Below are positions 56,309-64,000 of a stretch of DNA of 64,000 nt, piece by piece. The DNA comes from Streptomyces nigrescens (GTDB lineage: Bacteria > Actinomycetota > Actinomycetes > Streptomycetales > Streptomycetaceae), in assembly GCA_024349765.1 (NCBI GenBank), contig AP026073.1:1178001-1242000 (forward strand), read 5' to 3'. The stretch's first letter is position 1. Each line of letters starts with the position of its first letter. The notes under the pieces were generated by a model that had not been told where the DNA came from, searched no databases, and was given only the letters and a program-made list of their open reading frames with translations. A program made the translations under genes and the position numbers.

Positions 56309-57220
56309 CTACCCCTGCCGGCGCGTGATCGTGCGGAACGCCAGCTCGGCCAGTTCCTTCTGGCCGCCGGCGCCCGGGTGGAACCAGTCCCAGGTGCTCA
56401 ACTGGCGCCCGGTGAACCGGTAGTCGAAGACGGCGGGGTCGAAGCGGCACAGCGGGTCCTTGCCGCAGACGTCGGCCAGCGCCGAGTTGTAGGCCATGAC
56501 CCGCTCGCGCACCTTCTCCCGCCGGTCCTGGGCCGGCTTGGTCAGGTCGTCCGGATCCCGCAGCATCGAACCGCAGATGCCGAGCTTCCAGACTTCCTTG
56601 CCGAGCGGGTTCTTGCGTCCCTCGGACCACAGCCGCAACAGGTCGGGCACCGACGCGACATAGACCTGGGTGTGCGGCAGGGAGCGCCGCAGCGCCCTCA
56701 GGGAGCGCGTGAAGTCGGCGCGGAAGGAGGCCGTCGGGGTCATCGATCCGACATCGGTGCGGCAGGCGTCGTTGGCGCCGATCAGGACCGTGACCAGTTC
56801 GGGCTTCCGTACGGCCGCGGCGGCCACCTGGCCGGGCAGGTCGTCCATCAGGGCGCCGGCCCGGGCGAAGTTCCAGCTGTGGGTGGCGGGGCGTTTCACC
56901 AGGCGTCGGGCGAGGCTGTCGACCTTGGGGTCGGTGCCGGTGGACCAGGAGACCTCGGGACATTCGGAGAGGATGGTGCAGGCGTTGAAGCCGACGGTGA
57001 TCGAGTCACCGAGCGCCGCGATCGAGCGGGGGTGGGTGCGCCAGGCGGGTGCCGGTTTCGCCTGCCGTCCGGCCGACGGGCTGGAGTGGGGAGGTGCGCC
57101 GCTGCCGGCACTACAGGAGGCGAGGGCGAGCAGCAGGGCGGAGACGGCGGTGACGGTGCGTGTGCGGCGTGCGCGAGGACCGTGGTGACGGAGGCGAAAG
57201 GGCCGATCGATCTGGGTCAT
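56309..57220 (-). CDS. SGNH/GDSL-family lipoprotein esterase
   Basis: 303 aa. N-terminal signal with lipobox LALASC, then block I ALGDSITVGFNAC (nucleophile Ser), block III IGANDACR and block V DWFHPGAGG (His), as in SGNH hydrolases. Cys residues in the family (FNACTILSECPEV and others) suggest disulfides outside the cell. An extracellular esterase or lipase-like enzyme. ATG at 57220. Confidence 0.86.
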   Translation of the reverse strand: MTQIDRPFRLRHHGPRARRTRTVTAVSALLLALASCSAGSGAPPHSSPSAGRQAKPAPAWRTHPRSIAALGDSITVGFNACTILSECPEVSWSTGTDPKVDSLARRLVKRPATHSWNFARAGALMDDLPGQVAAAAVRKPELVTVLIGANDACRTDVGSMTPTASFRADFTRSLRALRRSLPHTQVYVASVPDLLRLWSEGRKNPLGKEVWKLGICGSMLRDPDDLTKPAQDRREKVRERVMAYNSALADVCGKDPLCRFDPAVFDYRFTGRQLSTWDWFHPGAGGQKELAELAFRTITRRQG

Positions 57221-57543
57221 CCCCTGTCCCCTCCGGCGTGCGAGTGATATCTCTTCGGGTACCGACGGTACGTCACCCCCTCGTCCGGCACCGCGCGGTA
57301 GCTTTGCCCCGTGCCTGCCGGGCGGTGACCCAAAGTGGCACGTGCGGTCGGCACAGACAAATTACATCACGTCATTTCCTGTCCCTTTTGCGGCAAATTC
57401 CGCCTAATGGTGTTTACTGTAGGTCACCTCGCAGGCTGGTGCCGAAGTGATCACTGGGGCAGAATGACAACTGTCCCGGCCGCAACCGGAACGGGCACGA
57501 GGCCGCTGGGGAAGGCGAACCTCGAACCGCACTGGAGGTCCCG
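57221..57543. promoter_or_regulatory. Divergent intergenic region with AT-rich island and palindrome
   Basis: 323 bp between the SGNH gene and DUF3145. An AT-richer stretch (57355-57420) is a likely promoter area, with TTGCGG-like and TACTGT-like boxes at poor spacing. A perfect palindrome AGTGATCACT lies at 57446-57455. No gene. Confidence 0.4.
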
Positions 57544-58038
57544 GTGACGACACGTGGAGTTCTGTACGTCCACTCCGCTCCGCGCGCGCTGTGCCCGCAC
57601 GTCGAATGGGCCGTGGCGGGCGTCCTCGGGGTGCGCGTCAACCTCGACTGGATCCGGCAGCCGGCGTCGCCGGGCACGTGGAGAGCCGAATTCTCCTGGC
57701 AGGGCGAGGTCGGTACGGCCTCCAAGCTCGCCTCCGCGCTGCGCGGCTGGCACCTGCTGCGCTTCGAGGTGACCGCGGAACCCTGCGCCAGCGCCGAGGG
57801 TGAGCGCTACAGCTCCACCCCTGACCTGGGCATCTTCCACGCCGTTACGGGCATCCACGGCGACATCCTGATCCCCGAGGACCGGCTGCGCGCCGCCGTC
57901 GCCCGCTCCGCGCGCGGCGAGACCGAGCTGGCCGCCGAGGTCGCCAAACTCCTCGGCAAGCCCTGGGACGACGAACTGGAGCCCTTCCGGTACGCCGGCG
58001 AGGGCGCCCCGGTGCGCTGGCTGCACCAGGTCGTCTGA
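57544..58038 (+). CDS. DUF3145 protein
   Basis: 164 aa, beginning TTRGVLYVHSAPRALCPHVEWAVAGVLG. A well conserved actinobacterial family of unknown function that is commonly found beside the fatty-acid synthase genes in Streptomyces, as here. No signal or membrane segment. GTG start with GGAGGTCCC. Its 3' end is duplicated three more times downstream. Confidence 0.87.
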   Translation: MTTRGVLYVHSAPRALCPHVEWAVAGVLGVRVNLDWIRQPASPGTWRAEFSWQGEVGTASKLASALRGWHLLRFEVTAEPCASAEGERYSSTPDLGIFHAVTGIHGDILIPEDRLRAAVARSARGETELAAEVAKLLGKPWDDELEPFRYAGEGAPVRWLHQVV

Positions 58039-58166
58039 GGAGCTAGGCGCCCCATGCGCTGCCTGTGCCAGGCCGTCTGGGGAGCGAGGCGCCCCGGTGC
58101 GCTGCCTGCACCAGGCCGTATGAGGAGCTAGGCGCCAGTGCGCTGGCTGCACCAGGTCGTCCGACG
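58004..58166. repeat. Four ~43-bp tandem copies of the DUF3145 gene 3' end
   Basis: Units start at 58004, 58047, 58089 and 58132 (43, 42, 43 and at least 33 bp), each opening GCGCC and containing GTGCGCTG...CACCAGG. Unit 1 contains the last ten codons and the stop. In later units the frame and stop are partly lost. Confidence 0.85.
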
Positions 58167-58242
58167 CCGCCGCCGTGGCGCCCGAAGGGCGACACGCCGC
58201 AGCGGTTGTCCTGGAGTGCGCTCGAAGACTTAGCGTGCCCTC

Positions 58243-59133
58243 ATGGCCGACAACAACTCTCCCGACACGCTGTCAGTAGCCGTCCTGGGTACCGGAATCA
58301 TGGGCGCGGCGATGGCCCGCAACCTCGCCCGGGCCGGGCTGGACGTCCGCGCCTGGAACCGTACCCGGGCCAGGGCCGAGCCGCTGGCGGCCGACGGGGT
58401 CCGGATCGCCGACACGCCCGCCGAGGCGGTGGACGGCGCCGAGGTGGTGCTCACCATGCTGCTCGACGGGGACGCCGTCCTCGACGCGGTGCGGCAGGCC
58501 GCCCCGGCGCTGCCCGCCGGCGCCCTCTGGCTCCAGATGAGCACGGTGGGCGACGAGGCGCTCGACCCGCTCGCCCGTTTCGCCGACGACCACGGACTGC
58601 GGTTCGTCGACGCCCCCGTATTGGGCACCAAGGCGCCTGCCGAGAAGGGGGAGTTGACGATTCTGGCGGCCGGCGCACCGGACGTGCGGGAGCGCGCCGA
58701 GCGGGTCTTCGGGATCGTCGGCAGCCGCACCCAGTGGGTGGGCGAGGACGGTGCGAGCGGGGCCGCCAGCCGGCTCAAACTGGTCGTCAACAACTGGGTG
58801 ATGACGCTCATCACCGGCACGGGGGAGACCATGGCGCTGGCCAAGGGACTCGGCGTGGACCCGCGCGAGGTGCTCGCGGCGGTCGCCGGCGGGGCGCTGG
58901 ACGTGCCGTATCTGCGGATGAAGTCCGAGCTCATCCTGTCCGGTGAGTACCCCGCGAGCTTCACCGTCTCCGCCGCCCGCAAGGACACCCGCCTGATCAC
59001 CGAGGCCGCCCACCGGGCCGGCGTACGGGTGGATCTGGCGCAGGCGGCGGCCGACCGCTTCCGCCGGGCCGAGGCGCAGGGGCACGGCGACGAGGACGGC
59101 GCGGCGGCGTACTTCGCCAGCTTCGACGACTGA
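58243..59133 (+). CDS. Beta-hydroxyacid dehydrogenase-type NAD(P)-dependent oxidoreductase
   Basis: 296 aa. NAD-binding VAVLGTGIMGAAMARNLARAG at the N-terminus, substrate loop VDAPVLGTKAPAEKGELTI and the catalytic Lys in ASRLKLVVNNWVM, as in 3-hydroxyisobutyrate dehydrogenase-like enzymes. The acid substrate is not predictable. ATG start. Confidence 0.87.
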   Translation: MADNNSPDTLSVAVLGTGIMGAAMARNLARAGLDVRAWNRTRARAEPLAADGVRIADTPAEAVDGAEVVLTMLLDGDAVLDAVRQAAPALPAGALWLQMSTVGDEALDPLARFADDHGLRFVDAPVLGTKAPAEKGELTILAAGAPDVRERAERVFGIVGSRTQWVGEDGASGAASRLKLVVNNWVMTLITGTGETMALAKGLGVDPREVLAAVAGGALDVPYLRMKSELILSGEYPASFTVSAARKDTRLITEAAHRAGVRVDLAQAAADRFRRAEAQGHGDEDGAAAYFASFDD

Positions 59134-59174
59134 GAGCGGCGGAAACCGGCTCGAAACGCCGGCCTGGGAAAGGC

Positions 59175-59215
59175 GGAGGGCCCGCCCGGTGAACGTGTCA
59201 CCGGGCGGGCCCTCC
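59175..59215. terminator. Bidirectional hairpin terminator
   Basis: An 18-bp perfect stem (59175-59192 with 59198-59215) closes a 5-nt loop between two convergent genes, 3' of both the dehydrogenase and fabF. Confidence 0.75.
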
Positions 59216-59235
59216 TACGCGTCTGCTGGCGCGCC

Positions 59236-60522
59236 TCAGACCGTGCGGAAAGCGAGCACGACGTTGTGGCCGCCGAAGCCGAACGAGTCGTTCAGTGCCG
59301 CGATCCGGCCCTCGGCCGGCAGCTTGCGGGCCTCGCCGCGGACGATGTCCGCGTCGGCCTCCGGGTCGAGCTCGTCGATGTTGATGGTCGGCGGCGCCAC
59401 CCGGTGGTACAGCGCCAGGATGGCGGCGACCGTCTCGACGCCGCCCGCGCCGCCCAGGAGGTGACCGGTCATCGACTTGGTGGCGGAGACCGCCATGTGG
59501 TCGGTGTCGTCGCCGAACACCTTGCGCAGCGCCTTCAGTTCGGCCAGGTCGCCCTGCGGCGTGGACGTGGCGTGCGCGTTGACGTGCACGATCTCGGCCG
59601 GGTCGAGGTCGCTGCCGTCGAGGAGGTTCTGCAGGGCGTGCGCGATGCCGTTGCCGGACGGCTCGGGCTGCACGATGTCGTGGCTGTCCGCGGAGACGCC
59701 CTGGCCGACGGCCTCGGCGTAGACCTTGGCACCGCGCTTGGCGGCGTGCTCGGCGGACTCCAGGACGATCACGCCGGCGCCCTCACCGAGGACGAAGCCG
59801 TTGCGGGCGACGTCGAACGGGCGGGAGGCGCCCTGCGGGTCCTCGTTGTTCTTGGACATCGCCATCATGTTGCCGAACGCGGCGATCGGCAGCGGGTGGA
59901 TGGCCGCCTCCGTACCGCCCGCGACGACGATGTCGGCACGGCCCGTACGGATCATCTCGATGGCGTAGCCGATCGCCTCCGAGCCGGACGCACAGGCGCT
60001 GACCGGGGTGTGCACACCCGCGCGGGCGTTCACGTCCAGGCCGACGTTGGCGGACGGGCCGTTGGGCATCAGCATCGGCACCGTGTGCGGGGAGACGCGG
60101 CGCACGCCCTTCTCCCGCAGGATGTCGTACTGGCCGAGCAGGGTGGTCACGCCGCCGATGCCGGAGGCGATGACGGTGCCCAGCCGGTCGGGGTTGACCG
60201 AGCCGGCCGCGCCGGCGGCGGCGTCGGGCTCACCGGCCCTGGCGGTGAAACCGGCGTCCGCCCAGGCCTCGCGGGCGGCGATCAGCGCGAACTGCGCCGA
60301 ACGGTCCAGCTTGCGCGCCTGTGCCCGGGGAAGGACCTCCGCCGGGTCGACGGCCGCCTGAGCGGCGATCTGGACGGGCAGGTCGGCAGCCCAGTCCTGT
60401 TCGAGGGGGCTGACACCGGAGCGTCCGGCGAGCAGGGCCTCCCAGGTCGAAGCGCTGTCGCCACCCAGCGGTGTGGTTGCGCCGATACCGGTGACGACCA
60501 CGGTGCGATTGGTCGCGTTCAC
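59236..60522 (-). CDS. fabF: Beta-ketoacyl-ACP synthase II
   Basis: 428 aa. Catalytic Cys177 in TPVSACASGSEA, and the two His of the KAS family (VHVNAHATSTPQGD and TKSMTGHLLGGAG). Condenses malonyl-ACP with growing acyl-ACP in type II fatty-acid synthesis. Start is GTG 60522; the reading frame upstream is not KAS-like. Last gene of the fab operon, 77 bp after acpP. Confidence 0.96.
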   Translation of the reverse strand: MNATNRTVVVTGIGATTPLGGDSASTWEALLAGRSGVSPLEQDWAADLPVQIAAQAAVDPAEVLPRAQARKLDRSAQFALIAAREAWADAGFTARAGEPDAAAGAAGSVNPDRLGTVIASGIGGVTTLLGQYDILREKGVRRVSPHTVPMLMPNGPSANVGLDVNARAGVHTPVSACASGSEAIGYAIEMIRTGRADIVVAGGTEAAIHPLPIAAFGNMMAMSKNNEDPQGASRPFDVARNGFVLGEGAGVIVLESAEHAAKRGAKVYAEAVGQGVSADSHDIVQPEPSGNGIAHALQNLLDGSDLDPAEIVHVNAHATSTPQGDLAELKALRKVFGDDTDHMAVSATKSMTGHLLGGAGGVETVAAILALYHRVAPPTINIDELDPEADADIVRGEARKLPAEGRIAALNDSFGFGGHNVVLAFRTV

Positions 60523-60599
60523 GGGAATTCTTACTCCACGGGTAGAGGGGTCTGAATCGACGGCGCCACCGCAGGGTGGCGACATGCGCGGGAGCTGGA

Positions 60600-60848
60600 T
60601 CAGCTCTGGTGCTTGAGGATGTAGTCGGTCGCGTCGCCGACGGTCTTGAGGTTCTTGACGTCGTCGTCCGGGATCTTCACGTCGAAGCGCTCTTCGGCGG
60701 CGACGACGACCTCGACCATGGACAGCGAGTCAACGTCCAGGTCGTCGGTGAAGGACTTGTCCACCTGGACGTCCTCGGTGGGGATCCCGGCGATCTCGTT
60801 CACGATCTCGGCGAGACCGGCGACGATCTCTTCCTGAGTGGCGGCCAT
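60600..60848 (-). CDS. acpP: Acyl carrier protein
   Basis: 82 aa. The phosphopantetheine-binding Ser41 is in LDVDSLSMVEVVV. The whole sequence is an acidic four-helix ACP. Carries acyl chains between fab enzymes. ~105 bp after fabH. Confidence 0.96.
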   Translation of the reverse strand: MAATQEEIVAGLAEIVNEIAGIPTEDVQVDKSFTDDLDVDSLSMVEVVVAAEERFDVKIPDDDVKNLKTVGDATDYILKHQS

Positions 60849-60953
60849 GATGGCGCTCCTTCGGTCATTTTAAGGGGAAACTGCGTTACTTGCGGTGAAG
60901 ATCCGTGCGGCGCCCGGCACGTCCGGAGACGGACGGTGCTGCGCAGATCTTGC

Positions 60954-62000
60954 CTAGGGGAGGGTAACGACCGTCGCGGCGTACACGAGACCCGCCCCGA
61001 AGCCGATGACCAGCGCGGTGTCGCCGCTCTTGGCCTGTCCGGTCGCCAACAGCCGCTCCATGGCGAGCGGAATGGAGGCGGCCGAGGTGTTGCCGGTGGT
61101 CTCCACGTCGCGGGCGACCGTCACGCTCTCCGGCAGCTTCAGAGTCTTCACCATCGAGTCGATGATCCGCATGTTGGCCTGGTGCGGGATGAAGACGTCC
61201 AGGTCGTCCGGGCTGACTCCGGCCGCGTCCAGCGCCTGCTGGGCGACCTTCGCCATCTCGAACACCGCCCACCGGAAGACCGACTGGCCCTCCTGGGTGA
61301 TGGCGGGGTACCGGATCTCCTCCAGGGCGGGGCGCGCCTCGGGCCCGTCGCCTCCGGGGAACGGCGTGGAACGGTAGACGTCCCAGCCGAGGGTCTGCTT
61401 GATCGTGTCGGCCTTGTCGCCCTCCGAGCCCCAGACCGTCGGGCCGATCTCCGGCTCGTTGGCCGGGCCGACGACCACGGCGCCGGCGCCGTCACCGAAC
61501 AGGAAGGCCGTCGCGCGGTCCTCCAGGTCGGTCAGGTCCGACAGCCGCTCGACGCCGATGACCAGGACGTACTCCGCCGAACCCTCCGTCACCAGGCCCT
61601 TGGCGAGGGTCAGTCCGTAGCCGAAGCCCGCGCAGCCCGCCGAGATGTCGAAGGCGGCCGGCTTGCCGGCGCCGATGCGGTGCGCGATCTCGGTCGCGAT
61701 CGCCGGGGTCTGCTTGAAGTGCGAGACGGTGGAGACGATCACGGCACCGATCTGCTCGGGCGTGATGCCGGCGTCGGCGATGGCCTTGCCGGACGCCTCG
61801 ACCGACATCTGCGCCACGGTCTCCTCGGGGCCCGCCCAGTGGCGGGTCGCGATACCGGACCGCGAGCGGATCCACTCGTCGGACGAGTCGATGTGCTTGA
61901 GGATCTCCTCGTTGGGCACCACACGGGTCGGCCGGTAGCCGCCGACGCCCATGATCCGGGCGTACGGAGCGCCCTTGGAGGGCTTGATCTTCGAGGTCAT
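60954..62000 (-). CDS. fabH: Beta-ketoacyl-ACP synthase III
   Basis: 348 aa. Catalytic Cys123 in FDISAGCAGFGYG, His in FIPHQANMRII and Asn in TTGNTSAASIPL. Starts fatty-acid synthesis by condensing an acyl-CoA with malonyl-ACP; Streptomyces FabH accepts branched starters. 13 bp after fabD. Confidence 0.96.
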   Translation of the reverse strand: MTSKIKPSKGAPYARIMGVGGYRPTRVVPNEEILKHIDSSDEWIRSRSGIATRHWAGPEETVAQMSVEASGKAIADAGITPEQIGAVIVSTVSHFKQTPAIATEIAHRIGAGKPAAFDISAGCAGFGYGLTLAKGLVTEGSAEYVLVIGVERLSDLTDLEDRATAFLFGDGAGAVVVGPANEPEIGPTVWGSEGDKADTIKQTLGWDVYRSTPFPGGDGPEARPALEEIRYPAITQEGQSVFRWAVFEMAKVAQQALDAAGVSPDDLDVFIPHQANMRIIDSMVKTLKLPESVTVARDVETTGNTSAASIPLAMERLLATGQAKSGDTALVIGFGAGLVYAATVVTLP

Positions 62001-62013
62001 GCGCTTCGGACTC

Positions 62014-62982
62014 CTATTCGGCCGGTGCCGAGCCAGCAGCGGTGGCGGCGGACGCCTCGGCGATCAGCGTGCGGGCCGCGTCGAGGTCGTCGGGCGACTT
62101 GAGGGCGAGGGTCCGCACGCCGGGCAGGGCGCGCTTGGCCAGGCCGGTGAGCGTGCCGCCGGGGGCGGCCTCGATGAGCGCGGTGACGCCGAGCGCCTTG
62201 AAGGTCTCCATGCACAGGTCCCAGCGCACGGGGTTGGCCACCTGGCCGACCAGCCGCTGCACCAGTTCCTGACCGGAGGAGACCAGCTGCCCGTCCTTGT
62301 TGGAGACGTAACGGGTGTGCGGATCGGCGACCGACAGCGAAGCGGTCGCGGATTCCAGCGCGGAGACGGCGGGTGCCATGTGGTGAGTATGGAACGCGCC
62401 GGCCACCTTCAGCGGTACGACCCGGCGAGTGCCCTCCGGCTTGTTCTCGACCAGCGCGGCGATCTGCTCGGCGGTGCCGGCCGCGACGATCTGGCCGGCG
62501 CCGTTGACGTTCGCCGGGGTGAGGCCCAGCCGCTCCAGGTGCGGGATGACGACGTCCTCGTCGCCGCCCAGCAGCGCGGCCATGCCGGTCTCGGTAACGG
62601 CGGCGGCCTCGGCCATCGCCAGGCCACGGCGGCGTACCAGCCCCATCGCGGCCTCGTCGGAGAGCGTGCCGGTCAGCGCGGCGGCGGCGAGCTCGCCGAC
62701 GCTGTGGCCGGCCGCGGCGCCGACCTTGGAGGAGACGTCGTCGGCCGTCGCGAACAGCTGACGGGCGGAAATCAGGGCGGACGCCACCAGCAGCGGCTGC
62801 GCCACCGCGGTGTCGCGGATTTCCTCTTCGTCCGCCTTCGTGCCGTAGTGGACCAGGTCGAGGTCGATGGCGGCCGACCACTCACGGAGCCGGTCTTCGA
62901 CACCGGGGAGGTCGAGCCAGGGGGTCAGGAAGCCGGGCGTCTGGGCGCCTTGGCCGGGAGCGACGAGTACGAGCACCCTCAC
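62014..62982 (-). CDS. fabD: Malonyl-CoA:ACP transacylase
   Basis: 322 aa. GQGAQ motif (10-14) and catalytic Ser94 in GHSVGELAAA, with HTHHM for the His. Transfers malonyl to ACP. The GTG at 62982 gives the canonical N-terminus (VRVLVLVAPGQGAQ); upstream frame is not homologous. First gene of the fab operon. Confidence 0.95.
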   Translation of the reverse strand: MRVLVLVAPGQGAQTPGFLTPWLDLPGVEDRLREWSAAIDLDLVHYGTKADEEEIRDTAVAQPLLVASALISARQLFATADDVSSKVGAAAGHSVGELAAAALTGTLSDEAAMGLVRRRGLAMAEAAAVTETGMAALLGGDEDVVIPHLERLGLTPANVNGAGQIVAAGTAEQIAALVENKPEGTRRVVPLKVAGAFHTHHMAPAVSALESATASLSVADPHTRYVSNKDGQLVSSGQELVQRLVGQVANPVRWDLCMETFKALGVTALIEAAPGGTLTGLAKRALPGVRTLALKSPDDLDAARTLIAEASAATAAGSAPAE

Positions 62983-63065
62983 ACTCTCTCTTGTGGGTGG
63001 TTCCGCCCGCCCGTGGGGACAAGGACGAAGAACCATCGGGGTAATTGTTGGTCTCCGACAAAAGT
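62983..63065 (-). promoter_or_regulatory. fab operon promoter region
   Basis: 83 bp between fasR and fabD. In S. coelicolor FasR activates fabDHPF from this position. An AT-richer stretch (63040-63065) on the minus strand carries the likely promoter. I cannot assign exact boxes. Confidence 0.45.
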
Positions 63066-64000
63066 CTAGAGTTGCGCCTCACCGTCAGCCAGACGCCCCA
63101 GAATCAGCGCGATACGGAGGGTGAAGGCCGAGCGCACATCGGAGGGTGACCACCCGGTGACGTCCGTCACACGTCGCAGCCGATAGCGCACGGTGTTGGG
63201 GTGGACGAACAGCATCCGGGCCGCGCCCTCCAGACTGCTCGCCTGCTCAAGATAGACGCTCAGCGTCTCCAGGAGGGCCGACCCGGCTTCCTCCAGCGGT
63301 CTGTAGATCTCCTCCACCAACTGCTCCCGCGCGACCGGGTCGGAGGCCATCGCGCGTTCCGGAAGCAGATCGTCCGCGAGCACCGGGCGCGGGGCGTCCG
63401 GCCAGGCCGCGCACGCCCGCAGACCGGCCGCCGCGGCCTGCGCGGAACGGGTCGCCGCCAGGAGGTCGGAGACCACCGGACCGGCCACCACGGGGCCGGC
63501 GGCATACGGGCCGATCAGCGCCTTCGCCGCCTTGAGCGGATTGTCCGAACCGCCCGCGATCACCACCAGGCGCGAGCCCAGCACGCCGGTCAGCACCTGG
63601 AGCTTGGCGTGCCGGGCGGCCCGCCGGATCGCCTCCACGGTCAGTTCGCTGTCGCCGTCCGGGGCGGTGCCCAGCACCACGCAGACGTGCTCGGGGGAGT
63701 TCCAGCCCAGTGCCGCCGCCCGGGAGACCGCGCCCTCGTCGGCCTCCCCCGAGAGCACCGCGTTGACCACGAGCGACTCCAGGCGGGCGTCCCAGGCGCC
63801 GCGGGCCTCGGCGGCCTGCGCGTACACCTGGGCGGTGGCGAAGGCGATCTCCCGGGCGTACACCAGGAGCGCCTCGCGCAGTACGGACTCGTCGCCGGGG
63901 GCCGCGACGTCGTCGATCGCCGCCTCCATGACCTCGATGGTCGTCCGGACCATCTCGACGGTCTGGCGCAGTGTGATCGCCCGGGTCAGCTCGCGCGGCG
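63066..64000 (-). CDS. fasR: Fatty-acid synthesis regulator, PucR/CdaR-type (5' end outside window)
   Basis: 311 residues are visible; the frame is open to the window edge (RELTRAITLRQTVEMVRTT), so the start lies beyond it. The C-terminal HTH is ARMLFVHPNTVRYRLRRVTDVTGWSPSDVRSAFTLRIAL. In S. coelicolor the gene at this position (SCO2386) is FasR, an activator of fabDHPF. The name follows from position and domain. Confidence 0.88.
   Translation of the reverse strand, partial: PRELTRAITLRQTVEMVRTTIEVMEAAIDDVAAPGDESVLREALLVYAREIAFATAQVYAQAAEARGAWDARLESLVVNAVLSGEADEGAVSRAAALGWNSPEHVCVVLGTAPDGDSELTVEAIRRAARHAKLQVLTGVLGSRLVVIAGGSDNPLKAAKALIGPYAAGPVVAGPVVSDLLAATRSAQAAAAGLRACAAWPDAPRPVLADDLLPERAMASDPVAREQLVEEIYRPLEEAGSALLETLSVYLEQASSLEGAARMLFVHPNTVRYRLRRVTDVTGWSPSDVRSAFTLRIALILGRLADGEAQL

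Overview
The window is high-G+C actinobacterial DNA, almost certainly Streptomyces. The evidence is the G/C-rich third codon positions, frequent GTG starts, short 4-bp ATGA/GTGA overlaps, mycothiol-linked families, a Wbl protein, and a right end carrying the type II fatty-acid synthase block in the order known from Streptomyces (regulator fasR, then fabD-fabH-acpP-fabF, with a DUF3145 gene beyond).

Region 1 (1-13414) is the right part of an integrated mobile element whose left end lies outside the window. Its right boundary is a 45-bp copy of the 3' half of a CAU-anticodon tRNA, followed in the chromosome by a U-tailed terminator. The cargo is a single + strand series: the end of a replication-type protein containing iteron-like DNA repeats, a C5 DNA methyltransferase, a Wbl-like protein, a possible clamp-like protein, an HU protein, a PP-loop (PAPS-reductase-like) enzyme, a RuvC-like nuclease, an N6-methylase-like protein, a DUF4192 protein and several unknowns. 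Two genes are too small for routine calling: a 35-aa membrane peptide and a 31-aa cysteine-rich peptide. The element has a repeated expression code: the same promoter core twice, the same CTCTTGGAGA ribosome-binding leader four times, and G+C-rich hairpins between most non-overlapping genes.

Region 2 (13.6-18.5 kb) holds scattered chromosomal genes: a family 2 glycosyltransferase, a cupin, a mycothiol-isomerase-like protein, thioredoxin, a histidine phosphatase and an MreB/Mbl-like protein. Region 3 (18.7-31.4 kb, minus strand) is a tightly coupled operon that looks like an envelope-glycan assembly locus: a GT4 glycosyltransferase, three SAM methyltransferases, an AftD-like giant membrane glycosyltransferase, a condensation-fold acyltransferase, a DMT-type membrane protein and a Trm112-like protein. 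A separately promoted DUF3068 protein lies upstream.

Region 4 (31.7-38.8 kb) contains regulators and redox or efflux genes: a PucR-type regulator, a GntR-TetR fusion opposite a DHA2 efflux pump, an Rv2466c-like thioredoxin-fold protein, a MarR regulator opposite an NADP oxidoreductase, and Ohr. Region 5 (39-45.6 kb) is a ribose locus (LacI-type regulator, rbsA, rbsC, rbsB, rbsK). Region 6 (45.7-59.1 kb) has a nitrilase-VanX fusion, a secreted pyroglutamyl-peptidase-like protein with Ser in place of the catalytic Cys, an LppU-like protein, a TetR regulator opposite a GH3 beta-glucosidase, a DUF4097 lipoprotein, galactose mutarotase, an SGNH hydrolase, DUF3145 and a beta-hydroxyacid dehydrogenase. 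Region 7 (59.2-64 kb) is the fab operon and fasR.

Two genome-level oddities stand out. Several proteins carry in-frame minisatellites (27, 21, 18 and 15 bp units). At five chromosomal genes the last bases of the coding region, with the stop codon or its position, are repeated in tandem just downstream. The strongest single-gene oddities are the nitrilase-VanX fusion, the Ser-substituted pyroglutamyl-peptidase-like protein and the element's cysteine-rich peptide.
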